Shown here piece after piece: positions 52,746 to 61,967 of a stretch of 64,000 nt of DNA. How positions within the stretch are numbered: the stretch's first letter is position 1; each line of letters starts with the position of its first letter. The stretch is from assembly GCA_031826515.1 (NCBI GenBank), contig CP134536.1, forward strand, positions 1,500,001-1,564,000, given 5' to 3'. The DNA is from Flavobacteriaceae bacterium HL-DH10 (lineage in GTDB: Bacteria > Bacteroidota > Bacteroidia > Flavobacteriales > Flavobacteriaceae). Below the pieces are notes generated by a model, which saw only the letters and a list, made by a program, of their open reading frames with translations, searched no databases and was not told the origin of the DNA. The position numbers were made by a program, and so were the translations under genes.

Positions 52746-53508
52746 AAATTGTTTGTTTTGATTTTACAAAAAAATGCTCTTTTAAAAATACAAGCATACA
52801 ATACACAGATTTTAATGTAGAAAACCCCAAACCTTTTTTATAAACCCAATAATTATATTTAATTAAATTCAATTTGTTTGAAGACATTGAATTATCTCGA
52901 ACTCGATAATAAGCCAACGATTCCTTCATGCCCTGAGCCCTTTTACCAGACTTTTTAATAGCTGATAACCATAATAACCAATCTTGTCGTTTACGTAAAT
53001 CAGGCGTCTTTATTTTGCCTAATACTTTCGCGTTGTATATTCCAGTTAAATTACCAATGTAATTGCTTTTTAAAAGCTTACTGTATGCTAATTGAGGTAT
53101 TGCTTTTACTTTTTTATTTAAAGCTTCTCCCTTTTCATTTATTAATTGATAACTAGAAAAACACACATCGCAATTTTCAGTTTGCATACATGCTATTTGG
53201 ATTTCTAGTTTTTCTGGTTTCCATAAATCGTCAGCATCTAAAAAAGCAATATAATCGCCTTTTGCAGAATCAATGCCTTTATTTCTAGATATGGCTGCTC
53301 CTAAATTACTTTCGTTTTTAAGAAGTTTTATATTTGGATGGATTTTAATAAATTCTTGAACTATTGAAAGTGTTGCATCCTTCGAATTATCATCGATTAG
53401 TATTAACTCCCAATTTTTATAGGATTGATTTAGAACACTGCTTATAGTTTCTGAAATAAAAGCTTCAGAATTAAACATGGGTGTTATAATAGAAACTAAA
53501 GATTGCAT
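52729..53508 (-). CDS. Glycosyltransferase family 2
   Basis: A 259-residue GT-A fold enzyme: SIITPMFNSEAFISETISSVLNQSY, ELILIDDNSKDAT (nucleotide site) and the metal-binding DxD-type YIAFLDADDLWKPEKLEIQ. A C-terminal basic amphipathic segment ends the protein. It transfers one sugar to a lipid-linked acceptor; donor and acceptor are unknown. It is the last gene of the minus-strand polysaccharide unit, 9 bases after the initiating transferase. Confidence 0.9.
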   Translation of the reverse strand: MQSLVSIITPMFNSEAFISETISSVLNQSYKNWELILIDDNSKDATLSIVQEFIKIHPNIKLLKNESNLGAAISRNKGIDSAKGDYIAFLDADDLWKPEKLEIQIACMQTENCDVCFSSYQLINEKGEALNKKVKAIPQLAYSKLLKSNYIGNLTGIYNAKVLGKIKTPDLRKRQDWLLWLSAIKKSGKRAQGMKESLAYYRVRDNSMSSNKLNLIKYNYWVYKKGLGFSTLKSVYCMLVFLKEHFFVKSKQTISINKI

Positions 53509-53517
53509 TTAAGTTAT

Positions 53518-54873
53518 TTAATATGCTTTTTCTTCTCCTTTTAAAGCATTTAAAAAAGTTTGAAAAATAATTTTTAAATCTAATAACAAGGACCAATTTT
53601 CAATATAAAAAATATCATACTTTACTCGGTTAATAATATCTTTATCTGTTTCCACCTCACCTCTAAATCCACTAATTTGAGCCAATCCAGTAATACCAGG
53701 TTTAACAAAATGGCGTACCATAAATTTATCTATTTTTTCAGCAAATAAATTTGTATGTCTTACCATATGAGGTCTTGGTCCAACTACAGACATATCCCCA
53801 AAAAACACATTAAAAAACTGAGGTAATTCATCAATACTGGTTTTACGTATAAATCTACCAACTCTTGTAATACGCATATCTCCTTTGGTTGCTTGTTGTA
53901 AATTAGCATCTTCATTAGGAGTCATAGATCTAAATTTATAACAATCAAATTCATTATAGTTAAAACCATTTCGTGTTTGTTTAAAAAACACAGGTCCTTT
54001 ACTTTCTAGTTTAATCAATATTGCCAAAATAGGTGTTAACCATGATAGTAAAAAAACGATAATAGCTGACGAAAACAAAATATCAAAAAGTCTTTTTGTT
54101 ACTTTATTAATTGGATCTTGAATTGGTATTGATCTTATTGATAGAATTGGAATATAATTATAATATTCATACTTAAGTTTTTTGGAATAAATATCTTTAT
54201 TATCTGGTATAAATTTTAACTCTCTTAAGTTATTATCGGCAAAATCAATTAACCTATTCGTTTGTTTGTTTGTTAATTCTGCAATAGAAAAATATATCTC
54301 GTTAATATTATTTTCTATAATATAATTGAAACATGTTTGTAATGAAAAGTTATCATCTTGAACTCGAAATTGTTTTTTAAACTTGTACCCAAAATGAAGT
54401 TCTGTTTTAAAAATTTTTATGAGTTGTCTGGTCTTTTCAGTATCTCCTATTACTACGACATCTCTTAAATTCCCTCCTAATGCAGCTCTGTATTTCTTTA
54501 AAATAAAAAAGAATAAAAATTTAAAAAATGTAACTAATGCAAAAACAGTAATAAGATAATTAACCAAAGCTAACCTGCTAATATTTGGTTGTTTAAAAAA
54601 CCCAATAAAAGCATATAAAGTAATAAAGAAAAAAAACGTTTGACTCAATAATAATGTAACTATTTGGATTATCTTGGTGTAACGTTGTACCTCATAAAAC
54701 TGATTTTTAAAGGCAATAATTATCCAAAATATAGATACATATAAGATAAATATGTAGGTGTTATTTAAATTAATCTGAAATAAAAAAATAGCACCAATTA
54801 TGACACTTAAATCAATTAAGTATGACATTGGTTTTAAAAACCCCGAGTATCTACCTTGTTTAAACGTATTCAA
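53518..54873 (-). CDS. Exopolysaccharide initiating sugar-phosphate transferase (WcaJ-like)
   Basis: Adds the first sugar-1-phosphate to undecaprenyl phosphate. The 451 residues begin with four membrane helices (10-125), followed by a CoA-binding-like Rossmann part (RDVVVIGDTEKTRQLI), a fifth helix around 260-283, and the conserved bacterial sugar transferase domain: KRLFDILFSSAIIVFLLSWL, GPVFFKQTRNG, YKFRSM, TRVGRFIRKTSIDELPQ, VVGPRP and PGITGLAQISGFRG. The family is the polyprenyl glycosylphosphotransferase group that typically starts colanic-acid-like or capsular units. The gene abuts the UXS gene without spacer. Confidence 0.92.
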   Translation of the reverse strand: MNTFKQGRYSGFLKPMSYLIDLSVIIGAIFLFQINLNNTYIFILYVSIFWIIIAFKNQFYEVQRYTKIIQIVTLLLSQTFFFFITLYAFIGFFKQPNISRLALVNYLITVFALVTFFKFLFFFILKKYRAALGGNLRDVVVIGDTEKTRQLIKIFKTELHFGYKFKKQFRVQDDNFSLQTCFNYIIENNINEIYFSIAELTNKQTNRLIDFADNNLRELKFIPDNKDIYSKKLKYEYYNYIPILSIRSIPIQDPINKVTKRLFDILFSSAIIVFLLSWLTPILAILIKLESKGPVFFKQTRNGFNYNEFDCYKFRSMTPNEDANLQQATKGDMRITRVGRFIRKTSIDELPQFFNVFFGDMSVVGPRPHMVRHTNLFAEKIDKFMVRHFVKPGITGLAQISGFRGEVETDKDIINRVKYDIFYIENWSLLLDLKIIFQTFLNALKGEEKAY

Positions 54874-55860
54874 TTATTTTTTTATATGCTTATTAAAATT
54901 TTTATGCTCGCTTTTATATAACTCATCTTGAGATAAGGTTTTAAAATATTCAAAAGTGAGTTTCATACCTTCTTCCCTTCCAATATTAGGCTGCCAATTT
55001 AATACTTTTTTTGCCAAACTAATATCTGGTTGCCTTTGCATAGGATCATCAACAGGTAAATCTTTATAAACTACTTTTTGATGTGTCGCCGTGAGTTTCA
55101 TTATTTCTTCAGCAAATTCTTTTATTGAAATTTCATGTGGATTTCCAATATTTACCGGATAAGCATAATCACTAAACAATAAACGATAAATACCCTCTAC
55201 TTGATCGTCAACATAACAAAAAGACCTTGTTTGAGATCCATCTCCAAATATTGTTAAATCTTCCCCTCGTAATGCTTGCCCCATAAAAGCTGGGATAACA
55301 CGTCCATCATTAAGTCGCATTCGAGGACCATAAGTATTAAATATTCGAACAATACGTGTCTCTAAACCATGAAACCTGTGATACGCCATAGTGATAGATT
55401 CCTGAAAACGCTTTGCTTCATCATAAACACCTCGTGGTCCAATCGTATTTACGTTACCGTAATAATCTTCAGTTTGTGGGTGTACTAAGGGATCTCCGTA
55501 AACTTCGGATGTTGAAGCAATCAATATTCTAGCGTTTTTATCTTTTGCTAAGCCTAATAAATTATGGGTACCTAAAGACCCTACTTTTAAGGTCTGAATA
55601 GGTATTTTAAGGTAATCTATTGGGCTAGCTGGTGATGCAAAGTGTAAAATATAATCTAAATCTCCTTCAATTTTTATGAACTCAGTAACATCATGCTCTA
55701 TGAATTCAAAATTAGGATGGTTATTTAAATGTGCTATATTTTTTTTATCACCCGTAATAAAGTTATCCATGCCTATAACATGAAATCCTTCATTTATAAA
55801 GCGATCGCATAAATGCGAACCTAAAAATCCTGCTGCTCCGGTTATTAAAACTCTTTTCAA
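54874..55860 (-). CDS. UDP-glucuronic acid decarboxylase (UXS)
   Basis: Makes UDP-xylose from UDP-glucuronate. The 328-residue extended short-chain dehydrogenase has NAD-binding [10 protein letters not shown] (7-16), the catalytic STSEVYG and YDEAKR (Tyr-x-x-x-Lys), and the UXS-typical [21 protein letters not shown] and [14 protein letters not shown]. Good agreement over full length. UDP-xylose implies xylose or a derivative in the surface polysaccharide. It is codirectional with the transferase downstream (zero spacing) and separated from the next upstream gene by 165 bases containing a short decayed gene start. Confidence 0.93.
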   Translation of the reverse strand: MKRVLITGAAGFLGSHLCDRFINEGFHVIGMDNFITGDKKNIAHLNNHPNFEFIEHDVTEFIKIEGDLDYILHFASPASPIDYLKIPIQTLKVGSLGTHNLLGLAKDKNARILIASTSEVYGDPLVHPQTEDYYGNVNTIGPRGVYDEAKRFQESITMAYHRFHGLETRIVRIFNTYGPRMRLNDGRVIPAFMGQALRGEDLTIFGDGSQTRSFCYVDDQVEGIYRLLFSDYAYPVNIGNPHEISIKEFAEEIMKLTATHQKVVYKDLPVDDPMQRQPDISLAKKVLNWQPNIGREEGMKLTFEYFKTLSQDELYKSEHKNFNKHIKK

Positions 55861-55953
55861 ACTTATCTTTTATTAGTTATATACCTTCCTTATAATAAAT
55901 GTTGAGTAATTAAGAAAACCTTCTTTAAAACATATATACATAGAACTTCATTT

Positions 55954-56016
55954 TCAGTTTCTGCTAAATGTGCTCCATTGGTCTACGCTATCTGTTTCTA
56001 TTACTGATGCTTTCAT
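55954..56016 (-). pseudogene. Gene-start remnant, 20 codons
   Basis: A start codon placed 9 bases after the epimerase stop opens 20 codons reading MKASVIETDSVDQWSTFSRN, then TGA. The placement is that of a next operon gene, and the start resembles N-termini of GNAT or FemAB-like enzymes of polysaccharide clusters. I infer what remains of a deleted gene; the alternative is chance. Confidence 0.25.
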
Positions 56017-56025
56017 TAAGGAAAT

Positions 56026-57015
56026 TTAATTAAAATCTTCAGGTGCAAGCTCCTTCCAATGTCTTAAGGCATTCAAAAAATTGTAGCGAAATACAAACCC
56101 ATTATCGATCAAATATTGAGACTTTATATTAGTAGGAAACCCTGCTTTTTTAACCCTTGTTGGGTGAATATCAGATTTAAATCCAAATAATTTAGAGCCA
56201 ATTTGAATAAAAAAGGCAATGAAAGCAAGAACATTAACACCCATTTTGACAGTAGGTCTATTGTAATTTAGTTCTTTTTTTACAATTGAAACCATTTCTT
56301 TTAGAGGAATCAATTCACTTTCTGCATAATTATATACAATTAAATTCTCTTTTTTATCCATCGTAAATAATATACTTTCAACTAAGCCATAAACATACCC
56401 ATAACCTTTGATAATATCTCCTCCATTTGGCAGAATAAAACTGCCCTTTTTAAGAGCTCTAATCATTCGATAAACATTTCCAGGATCCTTTGGCCCAAAT
56501 ATAACACTAGGTCTGACTATTACTAGTCTTCTTTCTGTGTTTTCGGATAACCATTTCTGATGAATCTTTTCTGCAAGAGCCTTAGATATTCCGTATGCTG
56601 TTTCTGGATAAATCATCGACTTTTCAGTTCTTTGTTCTAATGATTTTCCATACGGAGCAATACTACTTGTGAAAAACATATTTTGCAGTCCTGAAATTCT
56701 TGCAAAATCATTTATGTTTTTAGCACCTGGTACGTTGGTATCAAAATATTCTTTATAATCATGCCCTGGCTCTCGATGAATTGCTGCTAAATTAAAGATC
56801 CATGACTCCCCCTTTTCAAAAGGCTCTAGACCAATATTTATGTCTTCTCTAACATCAACATTAACAAAACTAACTTTATTGTTCTGAAAAATTTCTTTAG
56901 GTTTTTTAATATCAGCTATGATATATTTATCAAACCTATTTAAAGAAATAAAGTGTTTAATGAGATTTGTTCCTATATAACCTGACCCTCCAAATAATAT
57001 CGCTATTTTATTCAT
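56026..57015 (-). CDS. NAD-dependent epimerase/dehydratase family protein
   Basis: I take the start at 57015 (MNKIAILFGGSGYIGTNLI) giving 329 residues; the frame is open upstream but overlaps the GT2 gene and lacks family sequence. It has the NAD-binding GGSGYIGTN, the SSIAPYGKS active-site strand and YGISKALAEK (Tyr-x-x-x-Lys). A member of the extended SDR family acting on nucleotide sugars; the reaction (epimerisation, dehydration or reduction) cannot be told. The start codon lies within the end of the upstream GT2 gene (8-base overlap, ATGAATAA), so translation is coupled. Confidence 0.88.
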   Translation of the reverse strand: MNKIAILFGGSGYIGTNLIKHFISLNRFDKYIIADIKKPKEIFQNNKVSFVNVDVREDINIGLEPFEKGESWIFNLAAIHREPGHDYKEYFDTNVPGAKNINDFARISGLQNMFFTSSIAPYGKSLEQRTEKSMIYPETAYGISKALAEKIHQKWLSENTERRLVIVRPSVIFGPKDPGNVYRMIRALKKGSFILPNGGDIIKGYGYVYGLVESILFTMDKKENLIVYNYAESELIPLKEMVSIVKKELNYNRPTVKMGVNVLAFIAFFIQIGSKLFGFKSDIHPTRVKKAGFPTNIKSQYLIDNGFVFRYNFLNALRHWKELAPEDFN

Positions 57016-57841
57016 TCTTTCCTTCTTCAAATTGTGATAATATTTTCTTGTTAATTTCTCTTCTTTCTTTATCAAAAAACCATCCCCATTTATTAAAATA
57101 TTTTATCATTGAAGTAACATGATAATATAATAATTTATAATTTGAGTAAGACCCTCTACCGTGTTTATGAATAATGGTTAGTTTAGGGTAATATAAGGTT
57201 TTGAAATTCTTATGGATTCTTCTTGTTAAATCTATATCTTCTGGATACATAAAGAATCGCTCATCAAAACCTTGTACTTGTTCAAATACTTTACAATTGA
57301 TAAACATAAAACAACCCATAACGTATGGAATGTTAATTATTCTATCAAAATTAAAAAATTTAATTTCATACAAATAATTGAAATAATTTTGAACACTTTT
57401 AATTGGAAGAAATCGCCTTACAATTAAATTAACGGGAGTAGGTAATAACTTTGCTGAATATTGAATACTTCCATCAGGGTTCAAAATTTTTGGAGCAAGC
57501 AAACCAACTTCTTTATTCTCCTTCATAAACAAATACATCTTTTCCAAAATATCAGCCTCAAAAATCACATCCGCATTTAAAATTAAATGAAATTCTGAAA
57601 TTTTATTTGCTATATTAATTGCTACATTATGAGCAGAACCAAAACCAATATTTTTTCCGGTATGTATATATTCAACATTTTCATTTACTGAAATTACTTC
57701 TTTTAAAATATTGGTAGGGGAATTATCAATAAAATATAGTTTTATTTTTAATGGAGAACCAAAAACAGTTTTAACAACTGATTCTATTTCGAATTTATCC
57801 GTTTGAAAAAGAACTACTGAAATTGTCAAATTAAACAACAT
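57008..57841 (-). CDS. Glycosyltransferase family 2 (rhamnosyltransferase-like)
   Basis: A 277-residue GT-A enzyme with LTISVVLFQTDKFEIESVVKTV, IDNSPTNI, NIGFGSAHNVAI and the metal-binding ILNADVIFEADIL, the layout of WbbL-type rhamnosyltransferases. The C-terminal part FMYPEDIDLTRRIHKNFKTLYYPKLTIIHKHGRGSY is typical of this group. The sugar is not certain. It overlaps the epimerase start and follows the ligase-like gene by 11 bases. Confidence 0.9.
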   Translation of the reverse strand: MLFNLTISVVLFQTDKFEIESVVKTVFGSPLKIKLYFIDNSPTNILKEVISVNENVEYIHTGKNIGFGSAHNVAINIANKISEFHLILNADVIFEADILEKMYLFMKENKEVGLLAPKILNPDGSIQYSAKLLPTPVNLIVRRFLPIKSVQNYFNYLYEIKFFNFDRIINIPYVMGCFMFINCKVFEQVQGFDERFFMYPEDIDLTRRIHKNFKTLYYPKLTIIHKHGRGSYSNYKLLYYHVTSMIKYFNKWGWFFDKERREINKKILSQFEEGKNE

Positions 57842-57852
57842 AAATATTGGGC

Positions 57853-59607
57853 TTAAATTAATTGATTATTAATTACTTTTTTTTCTCTTATTAAAGATAG
57901 ATAAAAAATAAAAACATAAAAATTACTTGGTGTTGCTGTTTGAAAAGGGGATTCGATAATCATTATATACAAAAACATTATATAAATATAAAAGTACGTT
58001 TCCTCAGAAAACCTAAAAAGATAATACCCTAAAACCGTCCACAATAAAAATTTTAATATAAAACCTATAATTCCTAATTCTATAATGTCTGTCAAAAATT
58101 GATTGTGGGAATGGTTTTCTTTTGGTAGTTCAGTAAACATACTGCCTAATAAGTGTTTTCTTTCCTTTAAAACATTTACATTAGAATTTATCCCGAAACC
58201 TGACGTATTCTCTTCTATTGCATTATATGACATCTTCCATAATCGGCATCTATTTTGATCTATTTTACAAATGTTAAAAAACAAAAAAGACAAGGTAATC
58301 ATCCACAAAACAACCAAACTAAAACTCCTTATTTTAAACGATTTTACAACAAAGAAAACAAAACAAAAAAGAACAAAGATAAAGAACATCATTCTTGATC
58401 CAAGCAATAAAATAGAAATTAATGTAAAAATAAAATAGCTCAAATATAAAGACTTGCCAATTTGTTTATTTTGATATTGCTTCACACAAAAAAAGAATCC
58501 ACAAAAAAAGAAACTAGAAATAAATAATGAATGAGAATATTTAATCCAGAAAAAAACTTTCTGATTAAACAGTTTTATATTATCGTCAACGAAATAATTA
58601 AGATAATCAATATCGTAAAATTCTCCATAATTTAATAAAAATAAAATTCCAGTTATAATTATTACCGACATTAAAACTGTATAAATTACAACGACGTCCT
58701 TCTGCAATTTATCAATATCAATATGAAAAGTTCTAAACAAAAATACAATCGAAACTAAAACAAAAATTATTGGTATCGATAAATCCTCAAACTTAGAAAC
58801 TTTACCGAAAAATAAATAAATAATAAATATTAAAATATAAATTAAATACCATAGTTTAAGGATTATTCTTTTTTGCTTATCCAACAAAAATGAGATTACT
58901 GAATATAAAGTCAATATTAGCAAAATAAATGTAACCCAAGCAATTTTTAAAAAAAGGACTCCAAAAAATAATGTAACTATTAATTGTCCATAATATCCGT
59001 CTTTCAAATTCAATTTAAACCAATTTAGTATTGATCTAAAAAAGAACACATTGATACTAAAAACTAATATTAAAGTTAAATAAAAGTAGAAATTAGTACA
59101 ATCCAAAATATTATAAACTATAAATGGATCCAAATTATCACTTCCTAAAACCGTTAATTTATTCTTAGAAATTGAAAGCCCATTTGGAATTCCACTTATT
59201 TTTCTATAGACATCATCGTTACTTAATAAAAACACTTCACTATTATCATTATTTAGTAAAGATAAACTGAGAATTTTAATTTCTTCCTTTTCATTAAAGT
59301 TCTCGAAATCTAATCTTAATTTTTTTAGTATTTTTTTATCACTCCCTAATTTAAAAAGTAAAACTTGTTTGTTTTTATCATTTGAAAAAGTCCTAGAGCT
59401 TGCCAAAGCAATATCTTCTTCATTAAAAGAATTTCCTTTGTCATAATAAACTTTAACAAAATTATTCCCAACAAGTACATCACTATCAATTTCAATTTTT
59501 AAAACTTTTGATTCTTTTGCAAGACTATATTTGAAAACCGTACAAAAAAGAATTCCTAGAAATAATGATAACAGGATATTTAAATAAATTTTAGTGCAAA
59601 AATTCAT
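57853..59607 (-). CDS. O-antigen ligase/polymerase-like membrane protein
   Basis: I choose the start at 59607 (MNFCTKIYLN) because it makes the classic ATGA overlap with the GT2 stop; three more codons are open upstream. The 584 residues begin with a signal-like helix and an extracytoplasmic domain to about 165, followed by about ten membrane helices (170-580). The loop with KENHSHNQFLTDIIELGIIGF is the hallmark of the O-antigen ligase (WaaL/Wzy) family, with a catalytic-type His. Either a polymerase or a ligase joining polysaccharide to its carrier. A second polymerase-like protein is encoded in the cluster, so their tasks must differ. Confidence 0.85.
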   Translation of the reverse strand: MNFCTKIYLNILLSLFLGILFCTVFKYSLAKESKVLKIEIDSDVLVGNNFVKVYYDKGNSFNEEDIALASSRTFSNDKNKQVLLFKLGSDKKILKKLRLDFENFNEKEEIKILSLSLLNNDNSEVFLLSNDDVYRKISGIPNGLSISKNKLTVLGSDNLDPFIVYNILDCTNFYFYLTLILVFSINVFFFRSILNWFKLNLKDGYYGQLIVTLFFGVLFLKIAWVTFILLILTLYSVISFLLDKQKRIILKLWYLIYILIFIIYLFFGKVSKFEDLSIPIIFVLVSIVFLFRTFHIDIDKLQKDVVVIYTVLMSVIIITGILFLLNYGEFYDIDYLNYFVDDNIKLFNQKVFFWIKYSHSLFISSFFFCGFFFCVKQYQNKQIGKSLYLSYFIFTLISILLLGSRMMFFIFVLFCFVFFVVKSFKIRSFSLVVLWMITLSFLFFNICKIDQNRCRLWKMSYNAIEENTSGFGINSNVNVLKERKHLLGSMFTELPKENHSHNQFLTDIIELGIIGFILKFLLWTVLGYYLFRFSEETYFYIYIMFLYIMIIESPFQTATPSNFYVFIFYLSLIREKKVINNQLI

Positions 59608-60314
59608 TTTAAACATATTTTTATTACTCTCATAAATACAACAAATAAAAGCAAAAGCCTGTTTTTCATAATAACAAACAAACTATTTGTCGTTTTCACC
59701 CCAGTATTCGTAACATTATTACCGTGTCTTCTATAGTATAAATAGGGTTTATTAAAATAAAACGTTTTTCCAAAAATAGATCCTAAAGAATATATCCATA
59801 TATCATGCATAGGGATGTATTTAGGAAAAGGAAGGACCATTCCTAGTAATTCTTTTTTAAACGCCATAGTAGCACCAATGCAATGATTTTTTAGAATGTT
59901 TTTAACGAGTCCTTTATTATTGTTTTCCAAAACAAACAATTCTTTTGTTTTATTAACATCCTTCTTAAAAAGATTAACATTTGAAAAAACAACATCATAT
60001 TCCTTCAATTTACCCATATAATCAACAACTTTATTTTCAGGCCAAATATCATCTTGATCAGACAAAAAAATAATGTCTCCAGAACATTTAATTAAGGTGT
60101 TTTCAAAATTATATATAGGATTTCTGAATTTATTGTTTTTATATATTTTAATTCTTGAATCATTATATTTTTCTATAATCTCAATTGTTTTATCCGTTGA
60201 GCTATCATCTGAAATTACAACCTCATCATTTAAATCAATTTGTGTTAAAATAGAATCCAACTGTTCCTTTATATATTTCTCTCCATTATATGTAGCGATG
60301 CAAACTGAAATCAT
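59604..60314 (-). CDS. Glycosyltransferase family 2
   Basis: A 236-residue GT-A enzyme: ISVCIATYNGEKYIKEQLDSIL, VVISDDSSTDKTIEII, IIFLSDQDDIWPENKVVDYM (the DxD block) and the late PMHDIWIYSLG, YYRRHGNNVTNTG. It is shorter than many relatives at the C-terminus. It resembles enzymes that add rhamnose or galactofuranose-like sugars, but this is not decisive. Start codon ATG at 60314; upstream, 477 bases contain only a decayed gene. Confidence 0.9.
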   Translation of the reverse strand: MISVCIATYNGEKYIKEQLDSILTQIDLNDEVVISDDSSTDKTIEIIEKYNDSRIKIYKNNKFRNPIYNFENTLIKCSGDIIFLSDQDDIWPENKVVDYMGKLKEYDVVFSNVNLFKKDVNKTKELFVLENNNKGLVKNILKNHCIGATMAFKKELLGMVLPFPKYIPMHDIWIYSLGSIFGKTFYFNKPYLYYRRHGNNVTNTGVKTTNSLFVIMKNRLLLLFVVFMRVIKICLK

Positions 60315-60389
60315 ATTTAATTTTTTACTAATACTATGCTTACATTGTTAAAATTACTCTTATGAATTGAAAACTCATTTAGCTATCAC

Positions 60390-60784
60390 CTAGCTTTCTT
60401 TAAATCTACAAACAAAATCTTCTGATTCAATACATACTAATTTTAGATTTCCAATCTTCTATAGGTTCATACAAAACATATTTCCTAAAAATATAGAAAC
60501 AAAATCTATACACTTTTCACTTTCATCAATACAAGGAACATAATGCCTGATAATTAAACAATTTAATTCTATCGAATTCTTAATAATTAAAACCTGTTCC
60601 AGATAATAACCCCGTGTTTCAAAAGTTTGGCTTTATACAACTGTTTTTATGTAGTAACCTTTTCTGACAAAAAACGGATGATTTTATTATATAATCTCCT
60701 GAAAATCTGAAAAACACTATATAAACATATAGTAAAATTATTACAACATTCAAACCCGAAATTTAATCTTTTTATTCGTAACAT
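60390..60784 (-). pseudogene. Decayed gene, possibly a hexapeptide acyltransferase
   Basis: The 477 bases between the GT2 gene and the Wzy-like gene contain no intact gene. Directly 7 bases after the Wzy stop an ATG (60784) opens 45 codons ending FRRLYNKIIRFLSEKVTT, then an in-frame TAA, then the same frame continues KQLYKAKLLKHGVIIWNRF before another stop. LLKHGV-like phrases occur before the repeat region of hexapeptide acetyltransferases, hence the guess. A further open stretch (LIIKNSIELNCLIIRHYV and CIDESEKCIDFVSIF) reaches 60390 in another frame. No RNA gene or mobile element is evident. Confidence 0.35.
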
Positions 60785-60791
60785 CAGTTAT

Positions 60792-61964
60792 TCACTTTAG
60801 TACAATTCTTTTGTTTTCAAAAAATCTAAAAAAAATCGGATAAACTAATTGCAAAACTATTCCAGAAAAAACAAACATATTTGAAAAGGTGTTAAAAAAC
60901 ATCATAGCCAATAGAATAGCAATTTGAGTAACATGAAAATTACTTCTTTTGGGGACTAGCATCATCATGATTAACAAGAAAAACACTCCGTAAAATGATA
61001 AAATTATTGGTCCAATCCATTTAGCATGTGCGTAAGATTTACTATAAACACCTCCAACAGTTAACCAATCTCTTATTCGAATGATTTGCTTTTCTTCCAT
61101 ATTAAAAACACTAACTATTCTCTTCGATATAAAATCTGGTAAACATTCTTGAACTATTAAAGAAATTATATTGTAATCTACAGTCTCTGTTTTATTTATG
61201 GTATTTTGAAAATTAGCAACTGGAGATGCTCCATATAAATAAGTCCAGTAAAATTCCTTAGGTATAGGTGAATCCATAAAACTTTCTGTTGCCCCACTCT
61301 TTAAAGGAATATAATTTGAGTCTCCATTTGCAGACCGTAGATTACCTAAGTACCCAAAAACATATAAAACTCCAAGAAAAATCATAACAAGTAAAAGGAT
61401 TTGCTTTAATTTAATCATATAATTCAAAGATAAAATGAAGACAAAAAAACAAGAGAATAATCCTATCATTATCATTCCTCGATTTAATATTATAATTCCT
61501 GGTAAAAGTGTTAAAATAAAATATACTAAATTCTTTCTTCCTTTATTAGATATTAAAGTATGAAAACTATAGACAATAAGAAAAGAAGTAAAGGAAACAA
61601 AAAAAACATGAATTACCTTTATTCCAAAATCCTTATAATCAATTTCTTTACCTCCAAATAATAAATAAAACAAGGGAGAATTGCCTTCGAATAAAATTTC
61701 AATACCCAAAACAAAAAAAACAACTATAAGTCCTTTTTTTATAGTAAACCCTTTCTTTATAACGATTTTTTTATACCCGATTATTGATGCTTTTTCTGTA
61801 ATTAATCCAAAAATTAAATACAAAATAAACGTTAAACTAAAAAACGCATAGGCCCCAAATGAGAGCTTCGGGAATGCAGAAGACCATCCTAATAAGTACA
61901 ACAAAAACACTAAACCAAAACTAACTAAGTAAATATAAAATGGGTTCTTGAAAAATTTTAACAT
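60792..61964 (-). CDS. Oligosaccharide repeat-unit polymerase (Wzy-like)
   Basis: A 390-residue protein with about 11 membrane helices and extracytoplasmic loops, one carrying LRSANGDSNYIPLKSGATES. The pattern FEGNSPLFYLLFGGKEIDYKDFGI and ILNRGMIMIGLFSCFF agrees with O-antigen polymerases (Wzy/oligosaccharide repeat unit polymerase), which join repeat units on the periplasmic side. Wzy sequences are poorly conserved, so family assignment rests on topology and context. It starts 3 bases after the GT2 stop and is followed by a decayed gene. Confidence 0.78.
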   Translation of the reverse strand: MLKFFKNPFYIYLVSFGLVFLLYLLGWSSAFPKLSFGAYAFFSLTFILYLIFGLITEKASIIGYKKIVIKKGFTIKKGLIVVFFVLGIEILFEGNSPLFYLLFGGKEIDYKDFGIKVIHVFFVSFTSFLIVYSFHTLISNKGRKNLVYFILTLLPGIIILNRGMIMIGLFSCFFVFILSLNYMIKLKQILLLVMIFLGVLYVFGYLGNLRSANGDSNYIPLKSGATESFMDSPIPKEFYWTYLYGASPVANFQNTINKTETVDYNIISLIVQECLPDFISKRIVSVFNMEEKQIIRIRDWLTVGGVYSKSYAHAKWIGPIILSFYGVFFLLIMMMLVPKRSNFHVTQIAILLAMMFFNTFSNMFVFSGIVLQLVYPIFFRFFENKRIVLK

Positions 61965-61967
61965 TAT

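Noticed and set aside
57016-57075. Upstream start of the epimerase at 57075
   Set aside because: The extra residues are the GT2 C-terminal sequence in another frame; GGSGYIG must lie near the N-terminus.
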